A DNA stretch of 64,000 nucleotides from Acanthochlamys bracteata. Taxonomy: Eukaryota > Streptophyta > Magnoliopsida > Pandanales > Velloziaceae. Below are positions 9,501 through 22,816 of this stretch, piece by piece. The notes below the pieces were generated by a model that saw only the letters and a list, made by a program, of their open reading frames with translations, was not told where the DNA came from and searched no databases. A program made the position numbers and the translations under genes. Position 1 is the stretch's first letter, and every line of letters begins with the position of its first letter. The stretch spans positions 10,478,001-10,542,000 of the forward strand of contig CM034130.1 in the NCBI GenBank assembly GCA_019914995.1, in the 5' to 3' direction.

Positions 9501-12500
9501 ATGCCATCGCCGGAGAACAGCACCGCCGTGGAGCCGCCGTCAGCGGAGGGGGAGAGCACAAACCCAAGCAGCGGCGGAGGTGAAAGGAGACCAATATCTA
9601 CCATCCTCATCATTATCGGTACGAATTTCTCGCTTGTATCACTTGTTTTTTTTTATTTATTTACTTGATTAGAACTAGAATTTTTATTTGAAACAATTTC
9701 TTTGCTATTATTGATTAATTTTTCGATGGATTGATTGATTGATTGATATTGTTTGGGCAGCGATGCAGACGGAGGCCTTGCCGCTGGTTAACAAGTTCGA
9801 GCTCATGGAAGACCCAAACCCTCCGTGAGTATCTCATAACAATTTTCTTCTAACTATCGTTTTTTGTTCTATTTGGTGAACATGAGATGTAGTTTCATTG
9901 TCCAGTTGATATAGATTTGTATTTTGTGCTCATAGATGCTTGGAATGGTCTAGCTAATAGATTTTATGATTTGTTGTTTAAAAGCAGGATTTAGTTGATG
10001 CAATCTTTACGAATGGTTTAACCCAAACTGTGGTTTATAATTTAGTTTGGCAGATTTGTTGTGCATTTTAGGGCGATGGTAGTTCTTCTAGGTACTTGGA
10101 ATTTTCACTACGTTGTTATCCATCGAGTGTGTGGGCTTTGAGCAAAATCACCTGTTTTGTTGATATATTTTGCAAAAATAGTGTATAATGGTGCTTGGAT
10201 TATTGAACGATCTTTTGTAAAAATTTATTTTGTATTCCTAATGTATATTTATATAGTATCTGGATGTTTGTCCTTTTGGGATTACTATGCAATTTATTAT
10301 CTGGATTTAGCTGATGAGTGGAGAGTTGATATCACAGTCATTTTGTGTGCTTCTACCCGAACTGGTTGTGTCATAAATGAACTTGCTGGTCATAATGTGA
10401 CCAATTTCTAGAGTATACTTCTATTTGATATAGCTAACAGTTTAGGCCATAGAGGTGTTTCATTTGTTGGATGCTGAACTGATATTGGGCTGATATTCAT
10501 GAACTTATTGCTGGGCTGTCATTGTACTTACAATTTTCTGTCGTGGATCTTTGAAATATTAGAAAATTACAGTCCAATCTTTTCGGATGCGAATTTATTT
10601 CATACATGAAGTTTTTTTGGGCATTAGTTGACTAGAAATAAGGTGTTTGGAAATAGGAATAAGTGTGATGAGGCTAAAATCACCTAAAAAAATCCTTAAA
10701 TTTCTATCCTAATTTATCCCGCAAGTGCACGTTTGTCGTCTACCGTAAAGCAAGTAAATGTTTGATCCATAGGGATTGAAGCTAACTCTAACTTAAACCA
10801 ATATAACAAATTATGTCAAACGAAGATTTTTTGTCAAAATTCAAATATGTATGAAAATCAAAATCAAATAAATAGTAAGATCTTTTCATAAAACAAAGAT
10901 GATAAAATAACTAGAATTCTAGAATTTAGTGTCCTTTACTTGAATCTTTAAACAAATGTGAATTTTATTGTTGGTTAGTGTGAAGATCCCGTATCTAATA
11001 CCTTAGTCCAATCCTTATGTTAGATTTCAAATTATGGTTTAATCTTGGTCCAGTTAGAATCAACTATCTCTAATCCATTCTAACTTTGGTCTGATAATTA
11101 ACAAAGAGATGCATTAAGATTGTGAAATGAAAATTATGTAGTCATATTATCTTTTGTCCAGAAAATACTTATTATAGATATTAATTTTAGGCTATTTGAT
11201 TATACTCCGATTGGTCTTTGCAAATACATTTAGACAAATAATTCAAATATCAAATTTAAAGTTGAGCAACTATTTAAATTCAATATTCAAATTCCTATTC
11301 TAACAAAGTTTAATAACTCATAAATTATTCAATAACGCATGTTCAAGAATTTAAGCAAATTCTACTAGGATTGCATCCCAAAATTTCAGTCAAGAGAAGT
11401 TTAGCTACTCATATTGATATTACAAGCAGTAAAATCAAATGAAATAAACATTATAGAAGAAGGAATCAAATCTAGAAAAATAGCAATGTTTGCAGTCCTA
11501 TAGCTCGGACCTTATTTGCACGAAAATCCCTGCGGCTCTGTTCGCACTCCCCTGTGTTCTCAGTTTCCTTCTCCATCCTCTGTTATGGTTCCCCCTCCTG
11601 GCTCTGTTGGATCCGCTCTTTATACACCTCTCAATCCTTTCTTGGAAAGAATTCTATTGAGACAAACTATCCAAAGGAAGAAAGAAAATTGAAATTCTTC
11701 TGCCAATTAAAGAGATTCAGTGAAGAAAGATTTGATGCCGTGCCCATCAATCATGAAGGAGATTTGTTATCACCTGCGAAACTTAGCGCGGCTGAAACTA
11801 GTTAATAGTTGGCTCACTCGTCCCCTTTATTTCTTTCTTCTATCTATCGGGTTCAATGTACGTAATACATGCCTCTTTTAATTCTAATGGACCAAATCAA
11901 GAAAAGCCCGATAACTCTTTAAAATTTGATGTGTCCTTCTTTGTTTACTTCATAATATTTGTAATTCCTTATACTTGTATTTGTAGTTGCTTTCTTGCTC
12001 ATTTCTCTAACTTGTCTTCGTACCTAACATCCACAAAATTTAAGACAAATTTGGCGCATTAAAAAAATCAATATATAATTATAGTAAAAAAGTGTTACAA
12101 AATATATAATTATATCTTCATCAAAGTGCAATTAACTGTAACCTTTTTATCTTGGCAGCTACACTGTTAGACAGTAGTATGCCTTTTATTATAAGTAATA
12201 GCTGCATCGGAACTCATTGGGTGGTTCAACTTTGAGGACTCTGTCGTTATATTTTGATGGCTTTATCACTTTGTAGCATATTTTGCCTCAGAATAAGAAT
12301 GTGTATGTCATTTTAACAGTTGATGATGGGGGATATAGTATTTGCACTGAATGGCATATGGGTTACAATAAGTTGAGATTCACTAATGTATTATTTTGGA
12401 ACGAGATTAAAAATAAGATAAAGGTGAAAGTGAATGAAGATGAAGATGATTGTGAGCAAAGAGTAGTCATTTAATCTTACTGTGTTTGGATATATTAGTA

Positions 12501-15500
12501 AGATAAAACATTTAACCCTGTTTGGATAGAAGATGAAATAAGTGAATGATAAATATGAACTTCTGATGAATAACTCAAATACCCTTTTCATTTTAAAATA
12601 ATATTAGATATTCTTGATGTTTCAAACTTTTGATAAAAGACTCAAAGTTTCGTACCTACAAAGCACGTATGGACTCATGAATTTTATTCCAAGTAATTTT
12701 GTTCATACATATATTGTAAACATATGACTCAAATGTGTCACAAGAATTGCTAATGTTGCAATGAACATATACATACATTAGAGCTCAATACACTTCTTGA
12801 CCAAGTTCTTCTTTGATCACTTTGAGTATCTTATCCTGCTGGAGCAATTCAATGAAAACCGATCTTAGCAAATCAATGGAATTGAAGCTAGGAGAAGAAG
12901 TAGAAGAGGAAAGAAAACCGAATACAAGGGGGAATGGTCCATTCCAGAGAAGATGCGCAGCGCGTGGAAGTGGGCTTGGGAGGAAGACGAGCGGAGAGAT
13001 GACAAAATGGGAGAGATATGAGGGAAAAGAGAATATGGAAATTTTGAGGCAATAAAGGAAGAAAATTTTGCTTGTTTAATTTCACCCTAAAAAAAAACAT
13101 TCGTCTTATGTAAATTTTACCAGATAAGATTAATGGAGATGAACTTGTTAACTTCATCTCAATTCATCTCTTTTAATCTCCAACCAAACAGACCGTTAAG
13201 TTACAACTTTTGCTTCTTCTAATTCAAATTTTAACTTGTAAACAAAGAACAATGACATGGAGTTAGTTGTTGGTTTCAATACAGATGGTATCAAACAGAT
13301 GTCATACCAGGTGTTATTTCTAGCATAGGTTTATGCAGCTTCAGTACTTCCCTTCGCTAAATGGTATCCTCTTCATGAATAACTGCATTGAGAAAAAATC
13401 GACGTAAAGAACTGCATGCTTTATTTATAGAGTGATGCGTTCTTTGTCGTTGGACTTTGATTGAATTCATTGTCTTCGTTTGTACTTATTGTAATATGAT
13501 CATAAACAAGTGCTGTACATGGAGTTCTTACAAGATCTTTGTCTTTTGGGTTCATAATGCATCCCTTTACATCTAGTTTGACATATGTCAGATTCAATTA
13601 TTATTTTTTGTTAGTCGACCATGTATGTATCTCATTGTAGCAATAGATCAATCATTGCCCTTTGTTTATGGCATATGTTGTCTCTAACTGATGTTTTCCA
13701 TTTGTGTATTTGATAGGTTCCCTAAAGGAGTTCCTTGGATCAGGTACTGTGGTGCATATAAGGGCCTGAACATGAATTTAGTGTGGCCAGGGAAAGACTT
13801 AGTCTTGGGTAAACATTTAACTAGACAACTATAGGTTTGGATTCGAGATAGATATGTTCTTATATGCCTTCTTTAATCCAAGTGTTGCAGCATGTGTATT
13901 TCCTTAGAAGATTATTGAAAGTCTTAGAGTAAGTGTCTCTAATGATTGTTAGATCTGGGTTATGGAAATTTCTACATATTATAAATCCACGGTTGGAAAT
14001 CTGTGATGATGCTCTAGGTCAAGCCTCTAGAATTCTCAAGTAGAGTTGATACCTAGCAACGTCTCATGAGATACTATAAAATAAAGACTGCTAACTCTTT
14101 AAGATTTGCCACAAGAATATTTTGATGTAAGTTTTCTTTTCTTTTTTTCTCTTTTTTTTTTCTGTTGAATAAATACAAAGAAAAGATGTTATTATATACT
14201 TTAATTATGGATGGATACATCTTCATGGACGATTATATGTTATTTCACATTAAATTTTGTTCAGCATTCATCAAAATCATTTTTTAAGATCATTGTGGTA
14301 AGCAAACACCTCATCCTATTTCATTGGAAGTGTGAACTACTTATACATAGATAATACACATTTAAGTCATTTACTAGTCTGATTTTCTTTTCTTGAATCT
14401 GTATGCTGTTTCAGGTGTTGATAGTGTAGGCACAATTTCAGTATCACTTGTCACATATGCATCTATCCAAGCACTTAAACCAGACATCATTATCAATGCA
14501 GGAACTTCAGGTGGATTTAAGGTAGTCGGTATAGTGAATCACTTCATTTGGAATGTTGATTTTTATTATTGTTTTGGAGCTAGTTATGTGTCTACTATCC
14601 CCATTTGTATATGTGTATATGCCCTTTCATGTATGTATTCAGAATATAGGTTTATATGTAAATGCCAGCCTCACCTCGTGGTTTCTTTTTCATAGTGTTG
14701 TAGCCTTACTCCTAGCTAAGTTCTGCACTTTGTTGATATTAATTGTTGATTTTTATATATTGTTCAGGCAAAGGGAGCATGTGTTGGTGATGTCTATGTA
14801 ATTTCAGATGTAGCTTTCCATGACAGGAGGATACCTATACCTGTAAGTGCATGAATATTTGGTTAATTCATCTGTAAGAACAGGACCATTGTATCCTATC
14901 ACTTGTGTGGCTATCTAAAGCATATTTAATTTCTTATAAGCCTTATTTTTCAAGTTAAATTGTGCTCTAGGTATACCATCTTTAGTCTCTTTTTCAGTTT
15001 GTTTGTGATGTTAGTAAATACGCACATTATTTTAGTGACAACTATATGATATCAGCCCATAGGGATTGGAAACAATTTTTTCTGAGATGTAAGCTTGTTT
15101 CGTCTTGATAATAGCTGCTTGATATTACAAACATCTTTATACTAGAGATATCTCAACTTAATTCTCCAAAATAGACCCTTTGGGATCATCTTCTATGTAA
15201 ATCAAGCATTTCTGGTAGATAATGAGGCCTGGGAAGACAATTAGTTTGGATATGCTGTCCTCCCTTGTAGAAATATAGTCGTAAGCTGCAGCAAACAATT
15301 ATTTGTGGAGGCTATAACTTGCATGCAGAACTCAACTTGATGTATATTGTGAGCTTGCAGCAAGCTTCAATACTGTTACTACAAATAAAGTTTTGGATCT
15401 TTCTGAGTGCCCTTTTTTTAGGTCTCTAAATCCATTAGGGTTCATTTGGATGAGATGGCCTTTTAAGAATTTAGTGAGTGACATCTCGACCATATATTAC

Positions 15501-17175
15501 ATTACGAACTCAAGAAACACATGGTAAGACCCTTAGTAACTGTTTTTGTAATGGCATATATGAATGAGCTGTTCCAGTACAGAATCAATGTAAAATATCA
15601 AAATCATGTAGACTTGTTCTGCTTGCCCACGCATGGGAATTTAGACCACACATTTTTGCCTTAGTACTTAAACAGAATTGTTGTATCAATTTAATCTTTC
15701 TAGAAGTCCCTAAATATAGATATTACCAAAGAATCAGTTGCTGCAGTTTATGCTTCTGAATTGATGGTGGGCACATGTGGTTTTGCTGCTCTTATATACT
15801 CTGTTGCCTTGGCATCAGGAGCTATTGTAATGAAAAGAGCAAACGTTATTTTATTATTATTATTACCTTTTTTTTTAATATGTATGGCAGAAGCTCTGAC
15901 TTTGTCCAAGTAGCAGCTCCAACTTCATTTAGTTGATGTGCTTTCACTGCCAGAGTGGGATTCCTAGGTTCTCTGGATAATCTTTGTGGTTTCCTGTCAA
16001 GCATGCATTAGCTTTCTTCTAGTTATCGTTGTAAGATTTTTTTGGATAAAATAATTGGTTTTTTCATCTCGTCTAGTGCTTCTGGTATTGCAGGTCTTTG
16101 ATCAGTATGGAGTAGGAGCTCGTCAGACCTTCTCAACTCCAAACCTCTTAAATCAGCTTAATTTTAAGGTAGTTTTAAATGGATGAATTCAACAGATCAT
16201 TGATTTATGACCCCCTCTTATTACCTTTCTTTATGGAATCATGCTCTGCGTGTCTTTGCGAAAGAGTAAATATGTAAACATCATACTGAACAAGGACAAG
16301 CTAATTCTTTGTCCTGTTCTTCTCCCTTAGGTGGGCAAGCTATCTACTGGAGATTCTTTGGATATGTCTCCACAGGACGAGTCATCAATTCTTGCAAATG
16401 ATGCTACAGTTAAGGATATGGAGGTATTTTCTTCCGTTTTTCCCTCTCTCTTTGTTTATTATTTAGAGCACATGGGCAGTATCTATTTGAAATGGTTAGC
16501 TAATTTTTTAGGTGGATTCTATGCTGAAGAAAACATAAAATGTTGACTAAGTTATAACAAGAGATTAGTTTATTAATAAGCGCAAGGACATAGCTGTCAA
16601 TAAGTTCTTCACAGTATTCACAAATCTTTGAGAAAAATTCTTAGAATCTAGTTGTCAAAGATCAATTGTATTCTGTATTCGTACATTTGTTAAGACACAG
16701 GGTGGGACCTTGTATTGAAAAAGTGTCTTCGAATTCAAATAGCTTCATGTGGATGCTTAGAAGGAAGAGTCATATGCATACTGAAACTTTAGCAATATGA
16801 GTGGAGCATGGCTAAATCATCTGTCCTACTACCATGTGCAAATCAGTAGAGTTGGAACCCCTGGGTAGTTTTTCAGCTAGTGGTGGCTAGTGCCTCCTTT
16901 TTAGCATATTTCTGTGCAAATATGGGGTATACGCTGTACTCAGCCTTATTAAGGTATGATTTGTTCTGTCTTTACAGGGTGCAGCAGTTGCATATGTTGC
17001 TGACATGCTCTCGGTCCCAACAATTTTCGTAAAAGCTGTAACAGACATTGTTGATGGGGAGAAACCAACGGCAGAGGAGTTCTTGCAGAATTTGGTGGCC
17101 GTCACAGCAGCATTAGATCGAGCTGTTACACAAGTAGTTGATTTTTTAATTGGCAAGTGTCTCACCGACCTATGA
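9501..17175 (+). CDS. MTN: 5'-methylthioadenosine/S-adenosylhomocysteine nucleosidase, 273 aa
   Basis: Hydrolyses methylthioadenosine (and in some isoforms S-adenosylhomocysteine) to adenine and the thioribose sugar, feeding the Yang/methionine salvage cycle in the cytosol. Eight exons: 9501-9618, 9761-9824, 13717-13808, 14415-14521, 14768-14842, 16094-16168, 16331-16423 and 16978-17175; together 822 nt with consistent phases. Signatures: IIIAMQTEALPLVNKF near residues 37-52, AGTSGGFKAKGACVGDVYV, the nucleosidase segment GKLSTGDSLDMS, then VKDMEGAAVAYVADMLSVP containing the substrate-binding Met-Glu and KAVTDIVDGEKP with the catalytic Asp. Length is normal for plant MTN proteins. Which of the Arabidopsis MTN1/MTN2 types it matches I cannot say. 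The start is the first ATG after a CT-rich tract (9486-9498). Intron 2 (3.9 kb) is unusually long and repeat-filled. Confidence 0.93.
10660..12060. repeat. Repeat-derived DNA in nucleosidase intron 2
   Basis: AT-rich non-coding sequence. Near 10710-10780 it contains CCGCAAGTGCACG and, further on, CATAGGGATTGAAG, a combination I recognise from dispersed plant repeats but cannot assign to a class. Short frames at 11554-11805 and 11856-12062 have no domain. Confidence 0.35.
12511..13199. mobile_element. Possible DNA transposon remnant with imperfect inverted ends (intron 2)
   Basis: The left end TTTAACCCTGTTTGGATAG and the reverse complement of the right end (CTTAACGGTCTGTTTGG) resemble each other, and both run into GATGA-rich sequence. 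The roughly 690-bp interior holds an 80-codon frame with no known domain (12813-13055). It lies entirely in nucleosidase intron 2. Confidence 0.45.
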
Positions 17176-17516
17176 CTCTACTAGAAGAGAAACTTGCTAG
17201 TTACCGAGTATACTTATAATCGACTTAGATGGTAGAAATTTGTTTATGGATTGATAGGGTGAGTTTAATAGCATATTTTATAGAGCGTCAAGCATTGATA
17301 TTTTTGTATCACAACTAAACGGTTTGGATTTTCAAAGGAAGCGGGTATTCTCCTGTCAAGTTCATAAACCGTTCCTTTGAGATTAACCGACGTAAACCTA
17401 GCCTACCCTTGGGTGCATGGACGGCTATATGTTTTTATTCTTTCTATCTACATATATTCAGGTTTCCCGGTTTAATTTTATTATGAAATTGGAAGTCTTG
17501 TTTATTTAACAAAGTC

Positions 17517-18715
17517 TTGAAGATTATGATATTCGAAAAGAAGACGTTATAAACTATTGGATGGGACTCGAATTTCTTAGAAGAAATTGTGACATCTCAG
17601 AAGCTCTATGATTGGGATAAGTTTCTGAATCAGATGCAGGCATGGTGAAAATGAAGGACGTGCACAGGACTTTGCATTCTTGTTAGCTTCTGAATCTTTA
17701 CAGTAAACTGCGGTTGATGAGAACATGTTCCGAGTCCGAAGTGAATAGATTGCAAGAGCCAGCAACAACAGTTTGTCTCCCTTGTGGATAAATTTATGAA
17801 AGAACTGCCACAAGAAGTGTTCTTTAAATCCACAACTTTTCTGACATTATTTAGATGCATCGCTTACTTTCTTAGGCGAGCCTCCATGGAGGTCGGTTAT
17901 CTAGTGAAGTTAAAGCATGCATCCGAACCTGTCTTCCACATATATTCTTAGACAAGACAACATTTATGGTATATTATTGTGAGTTATACTTAGAAAGTTG
18001 AAGATTAATTCATTGTGGCACGCGTCCAAGCTTCTTCTCTGGAAAGCATCTGTCGATGGCCAAGTAAATCATGGCGTAAGGTCAAGTATATATCTGTTAG
18101 GTTTGAGCTACTCAAGCTACAGGTGAATCAACACTGGCAAGTGCCTTCACGAACTCTATGTGAATAACTGCACAGGTTTTGGACAAGTTAGCTTTCGAGG
18201 TTTCAGAAGGTGAAGAGATAGCTTACCCTCATGGTAGATTGCAGGCTTTGAGCCTTACCATCTTGGAAGAACTCCGACAAAATTTGTGTGGGTTGGAGTG
18301 CAGCCATCTTTACACCTGTAAGCTAGATTCGACGATCATGAATTGGTCCCTTTTGAGAAACGTTACATGGATTGATTCTACGGCTGCCATGCCTAGCAAG
18401 GCTTTCCATATATATAGCTGATTGTGAAGGAATGGAGCGAGTAACAGGTGAAGAAGAAAACGAGTTTCTGAAACTTGAAGAAGCAAAAACATGAAGTCTT
18501 TGCATGCCTTCAACGATAGGAATTGGATTGGCTTCCAAACTAGGTCAGCATATGTGACGGTGTTTTGCTCTTCCCCTCTTCAACATCAACTAGAATCCAC
18601 GGATGCAAAGGCATGGCCACCAGCAGCAACAAGCTGTTTCTCTTGCTGGGAAAAACTGGACCAGGAGAATGATAGCATTAGGTGTTCCTTGCAACCCTTC
18701 TTCAGTGAACTATGA
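17517..18715 (+). pseudogene. NB-ARC-LRR (RPS2-type) relic
   Basis: A chain of short homologous stretches in changing frames. DIRKEDVINYWMGLEFL (17530-17580) matches the RNBS-D/winged-helix segment of the intact NLRs in this window. MVKMKDVHRTL follows at 17641, in the MHD position. VSLVDKFMKELPQEVFF (about 17770-17825) matches the first LRR. KCLHELYVNNCTG (about 18140-18175) and LRNVTWI (about 18350) match later LRRs. DCEGMERVTGEEENEF (about 18420-18470) matches the paralogue segment HGMQRVIGEEENEF. Many stops and shifts are present and the 5' half is missing. It lies about 28 kb from the intact cluster and points to an older local dispersal of the same family. Confidence 0.75.
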
Positions 18716-19231
18716 AGGAGCTTAATGAATCCTTTTTTTTTTTCTCTGCTTATAGATGCTTGTACCTATGCTTCACTATAAGGTAACTATTGCAGTGAGT
18801 ATAGCTGCTGTCCTTTGTTAATGTGATTCACTGCTTCTGCTTGGATGCATGTCTCCACACATTTGGAACTTCTTTTGCCTCACCTGTGTCCAGATAGTTT
18901 ATCAACGTTTTGCTCTACATAAAATGCGAAACAGGAAAATAAAGGAAGATAATTCATCATTCAAAAGACTTTATTCATTCAGTAAACTTAGTCAACTCTA
19001 GCTATTAAATCATGAATAAATAAAGATTGAAAGAATTAAGAATAACAACTCTATTCACACTCCTTTCCTTTCTCCCACTCCGTTCTCCTCCTATGTACTT
19101 CTAGCAGTTTGACCAATGAAGACCGCAACCTCAACAACATATATATATATATATAACCACATTTTCTTTTTTCTTTACAACAGCAGACGACCTACCAATT
19201 GCCCTCCCACAAGATTTCCAACAATCAAGAA
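18716..19231. other. Intergenic between the NLR relic and the XTH 3' end
   Basis: Mostly 3' UTR and flank of the XTH gene. A TTTATT at 18970-18975 reads AATAAA on the minus strand, 257 bases past the XTH stop. A short (AT)n run lies at 19138-19155. Confidence 0.5.
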
Positions 19232-22200
19232 TCACATCTCAGACTGCATACCGAGGTCTGCAGCTACCTGACTCCTGCTCCTTCTCTTTGCACGTCTGCG
19301 TACGCCGTACTTCAAATGCCCGCTCTCGCGGAACTTTCTTTTCTCCGATGGAACGATGTCGCAGTCGGGTAACTTATCAGAATACCGTAGGTCATCATAG
19401 CAGCAGGAGTAAGTCATGTACCGTTCACGGAACGCTCGCATTGCTTGACGCCTCTCAGAGGTGATGACAGATAGCCCTGTGGCATCTAGCTCGGCATCTG
19501 CATTGGCGCATTGGTCCTCGGTTGGGACGTCTTGCGTTGGACCAGTGCGGCAGCCGAGGAGGGCAAGGTCGGTGAAGTCAGAAACAAAGGGAGCATATTT
19601 ATAATTAACCTTGTACTTGCCTCCGGACGTTGCCCAAGTGGAGGCATCCCATATGGTGGCGTAGACTGACATCGGTTTTGAAGGGTAGTCACCACCCATT
19701 TCATCACTCTGCCGGACTTCCCTGATTGGAGTGTCATCAATGTAGAAGCTGTGAATCGACAAGAACAGAATCAGAACAACATTGCTAAGAATGCATGCAT
19801 GGTAACTAACAACTGATAGAAACACTACGTCAGTGGATGGGGAAACATAAAGATTTAATTTAAACGTTGGCATCGTGCATAACATACACTATGCACATAT
19901 AGAACATGTCGATTTAATCAGTTCAACCATCTATATTTTGCAAAACATTTTGCATCACATATTAACTACGAAATTCTTCTATATAAATAACGCAGAGGTG
20001 AATGCATGGAAACTGAAGAACTCCAAGAGCAAAATGGTAAGATTGGCATGTAAAACAAGGAGAAAATTGCCTGACAGCCATAATTCGTCAGAGTTCTTTG
20101 CTGTTTCGTAATTCATCAAAGTTATGCAGTTATGTGCTTCTTGGAATGACTTCATAACATTAACAAGGTTCAGTAGCACAATGAGGGATGAATTTCTTAC
20201 ATGATGTTCTCTGCAGTCCAGAGAATGGAGTAGCGATGGAACTCCTTGGTTGGGTCAAAAGGAAGCAGATATCGCTCTTCACGTCCACGGCTGGTGCTGC
20301 CATTGCCATATACGTTGGTCTGAATCCTCCATTCCCTTCCCCTTATATTGCCCAGAAACTCAAAATCTAGCTCATCATGCGTCTTCTCATAGATATCCCC
20401 GTTCGATGTCTACATAGTACAAAACGCACAATGACTCAATCATCCCTCTTACGTTAAATAATAAAATAGTTTCTGAATTTGCACCAGATCATCTTTGTTT
20501 ACTGTGACAACCAAGTGTTTTACTTACAGTATAACATACAACTTCTTATTGCATTACTAAGGTAAGGAAAGATATTAGAGACATAACGACAGCACTACAG
20601 GAGACAAGCTAACAAATTGAATAGCATATATATAATATTATGCAGACATTTAAGTTGACCAACCTGCAACTTTAAGCTGTTGATGATGATAATGATCACC
20701 CCAACTACAAAAGCATGTGCTGTATACAAACTGGTCCTAACTAAGAGAAGCAAACAAAAATCTTGCATGTGCATCCCTTTCAAATTCAAGCACCCAAGTT
20801 TAATAAGCAATCAAACATGATTTAGAAGAATATAAGTGTCTTACAGATAGGCAACAGCTACTTTGCCATATATGCACAGTTGATAGTTCTTGACTTGTAG
20901 CAATCATAATAAACAGAAGGGGATCATCACCAAACCCATGTGGATGTTGTCTTATCTCAAAGAAATTATGGTCCACTTCCATGCTCACAGATTAGAATTC
21001 CAAGCCAACTTTTTGACTATTTATCAAAATTATCACTCTACGAAACAAGATATAAATTTTATATGTAGAAAAAATATATATATAAAGTTACATACAGATG
21101 AAAAATGATAAAGCCATTAATTAGCTTAACGCTAGAACTAACTTAAATGAAGCTCAAAGGGTAAATATCTTAATAAAAACAACCAACCCAGTCGATCACT
21201 AAATAGTAGTGGCTCGTGACTTGCTTCGTTTCACTATGATTTTTACTAGATATAAAACCCACATGCATATCTAATCTAGTCACAAAATTTTAAAATATAT
21301 AATATTTTCACAACCATAACCTGTCCACCAGTGACTCCATTAAACCTCAAAAGAACATGCTATGAGATGGAACTTCTTCAAATACTGCAACTGCATGTTA
21401 ACGCAAATTAAAAAGAAGAGAATCTAATCCATACCATTATATGAATCTGAACTTGAGTATATCAAAATAGATTGCGACTCCAGAATGTCTTGAACTACGA
21501 ACAATTAAAAATTGAATTGAAGCTAAGACAATATGGGTTTGGTGATAGTATTCCAGTCATCTTCTCAATATAATAATTGCAACAAGTCAAAATGTTTGGT
21601 TGTATTATGTATCCAATTCCTGTCTATTGGAGCCTTCTTTCTTCGTTATTCTCCAAACGTATAGAAGAATCATGAAACTTAAAAAGGACTCAGTTCACAT
21701 GCTCATTGAGTTAAATTGCAACAAACGAATCAATAGGAGAACATGTTTCAGTATGGTAGGTGAAACAGTTTCATTAAATTTTCCTTCCTAATCATGATGG
21801 TGGCAAACTGTTACTGATATTCAGGTTCAACATTATTCAAAAAACAAATGAATGAATTGCAGCTATAGAAAGTATATATATATATATTTCAATCATATTC
21901 ATATGATAGTTTAATGTTATAAGAAAAAAGGCGGCGGAAGATATAGAGGTCACTGAAAATGCCCTTCAACTAATTAATAGTACGAACATGCAACTGTCAC
22001 GAGAATGCCAACTGCCTTTGGAAAGGAAAAGCAAACGCGTTCCTGTTTTTCAGCGGCCGAATTGAAAAAGAACAGTCTCCGTGGAAAAGTTTTCTATCAA
22101 TCAATCAGAAAAAGTTCTAAAACCAAAAGCGCAGAAATTGAAGTTGAATATTTTCGATATAAATGTTTGAAAAAATTGTTGAAAGGAAAAGGTAGAATTA

Positions 22201-22816
22201 GAATCTAGAATCACTTACGTAGAAGGCGACGACAACCCCGGCGGTGTAATCGGAGGGAAGCTTGATGTTTGCACTGAAGAATCCATGGTGGTATAGATCC
22301 GATGAAATGAATCCGGATCCTGTTCGGAATTTAGAACAAGAAGAAATTGAACCAATTCCCAAAATTCTCTCTGTTTAACTCAAAATCTTAAAATTAAAAA
22401 GAAAATCCACGAAAAATTTTCTGTATGGATTCAAAAGAAGAAATCGATAGAAAATTGGGGCAAAAACATTCATGGATTTACTGTTAGCAACAACAACAAC
22501 TAAAACAAGCACGCTGCTTATTGATTGCATCATGCAAAACCGAGAAAGAAAGAGATGGAAAACATGAAAACACTAAACGCTCTATTGCAAACTCACCAGT
22601 TCGACGATCGAGAACAAGAGAAACAGCGCGACCATCAGCCGACCTCACGAGATTTCCATCGCCGAAGAGATGCGAATAACCATCGTCGAAGGACAACGTC
22701 GATATATTGAACTCTAAACCCGACGCGATCGAAACGAAGCACAGCACAAGATAGACATAAAACAGAACCATCGGCATTGCTGCAGCTCTCCTTCCTCCAC
22801 TACCACCGGCACCCAT
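19232..22816 (-). CDS. XTH30: Xyloglucan endotransglucosylase/hydrolase, XTH30-type, 348 aa
   Basis: Cell-wall enzyme that cuts and rejoins xyloglucan. Four exons: 22597-22816, 22219-22319, 20201-20409 and 19748-19232; 1047 nt, phases consistent. A signal-peptide-like N terminus (MPMVLFYVYLVLCFVSIASG) precedes the GH16 fold. The catalytic motif is HDELDFEFLG in exon 3 (nucleophile and acid/base Glu both present). Exon 4 carries the XET C-terminal domain with paired Cys (TYSCCYD) and a basic tail RRRAKRRSRSQ, which places it in the group III-B branch (XTH27-XTH30). FYIDDTPIREV and KPMSVYATIWD are standard. The start is set at 22816; the codon upstream at 22837 is TTG, not ATG. The symbol is assigned by similarity and by the synteny with KAN2 described in the findings. 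Confidence 0.9.

Noticed and set aside
12813..13055. 80-codon frame in the MTN intron
   Set aside because: Lies inside a repeat-like element and has no recognisable domain or homologue that I know of.
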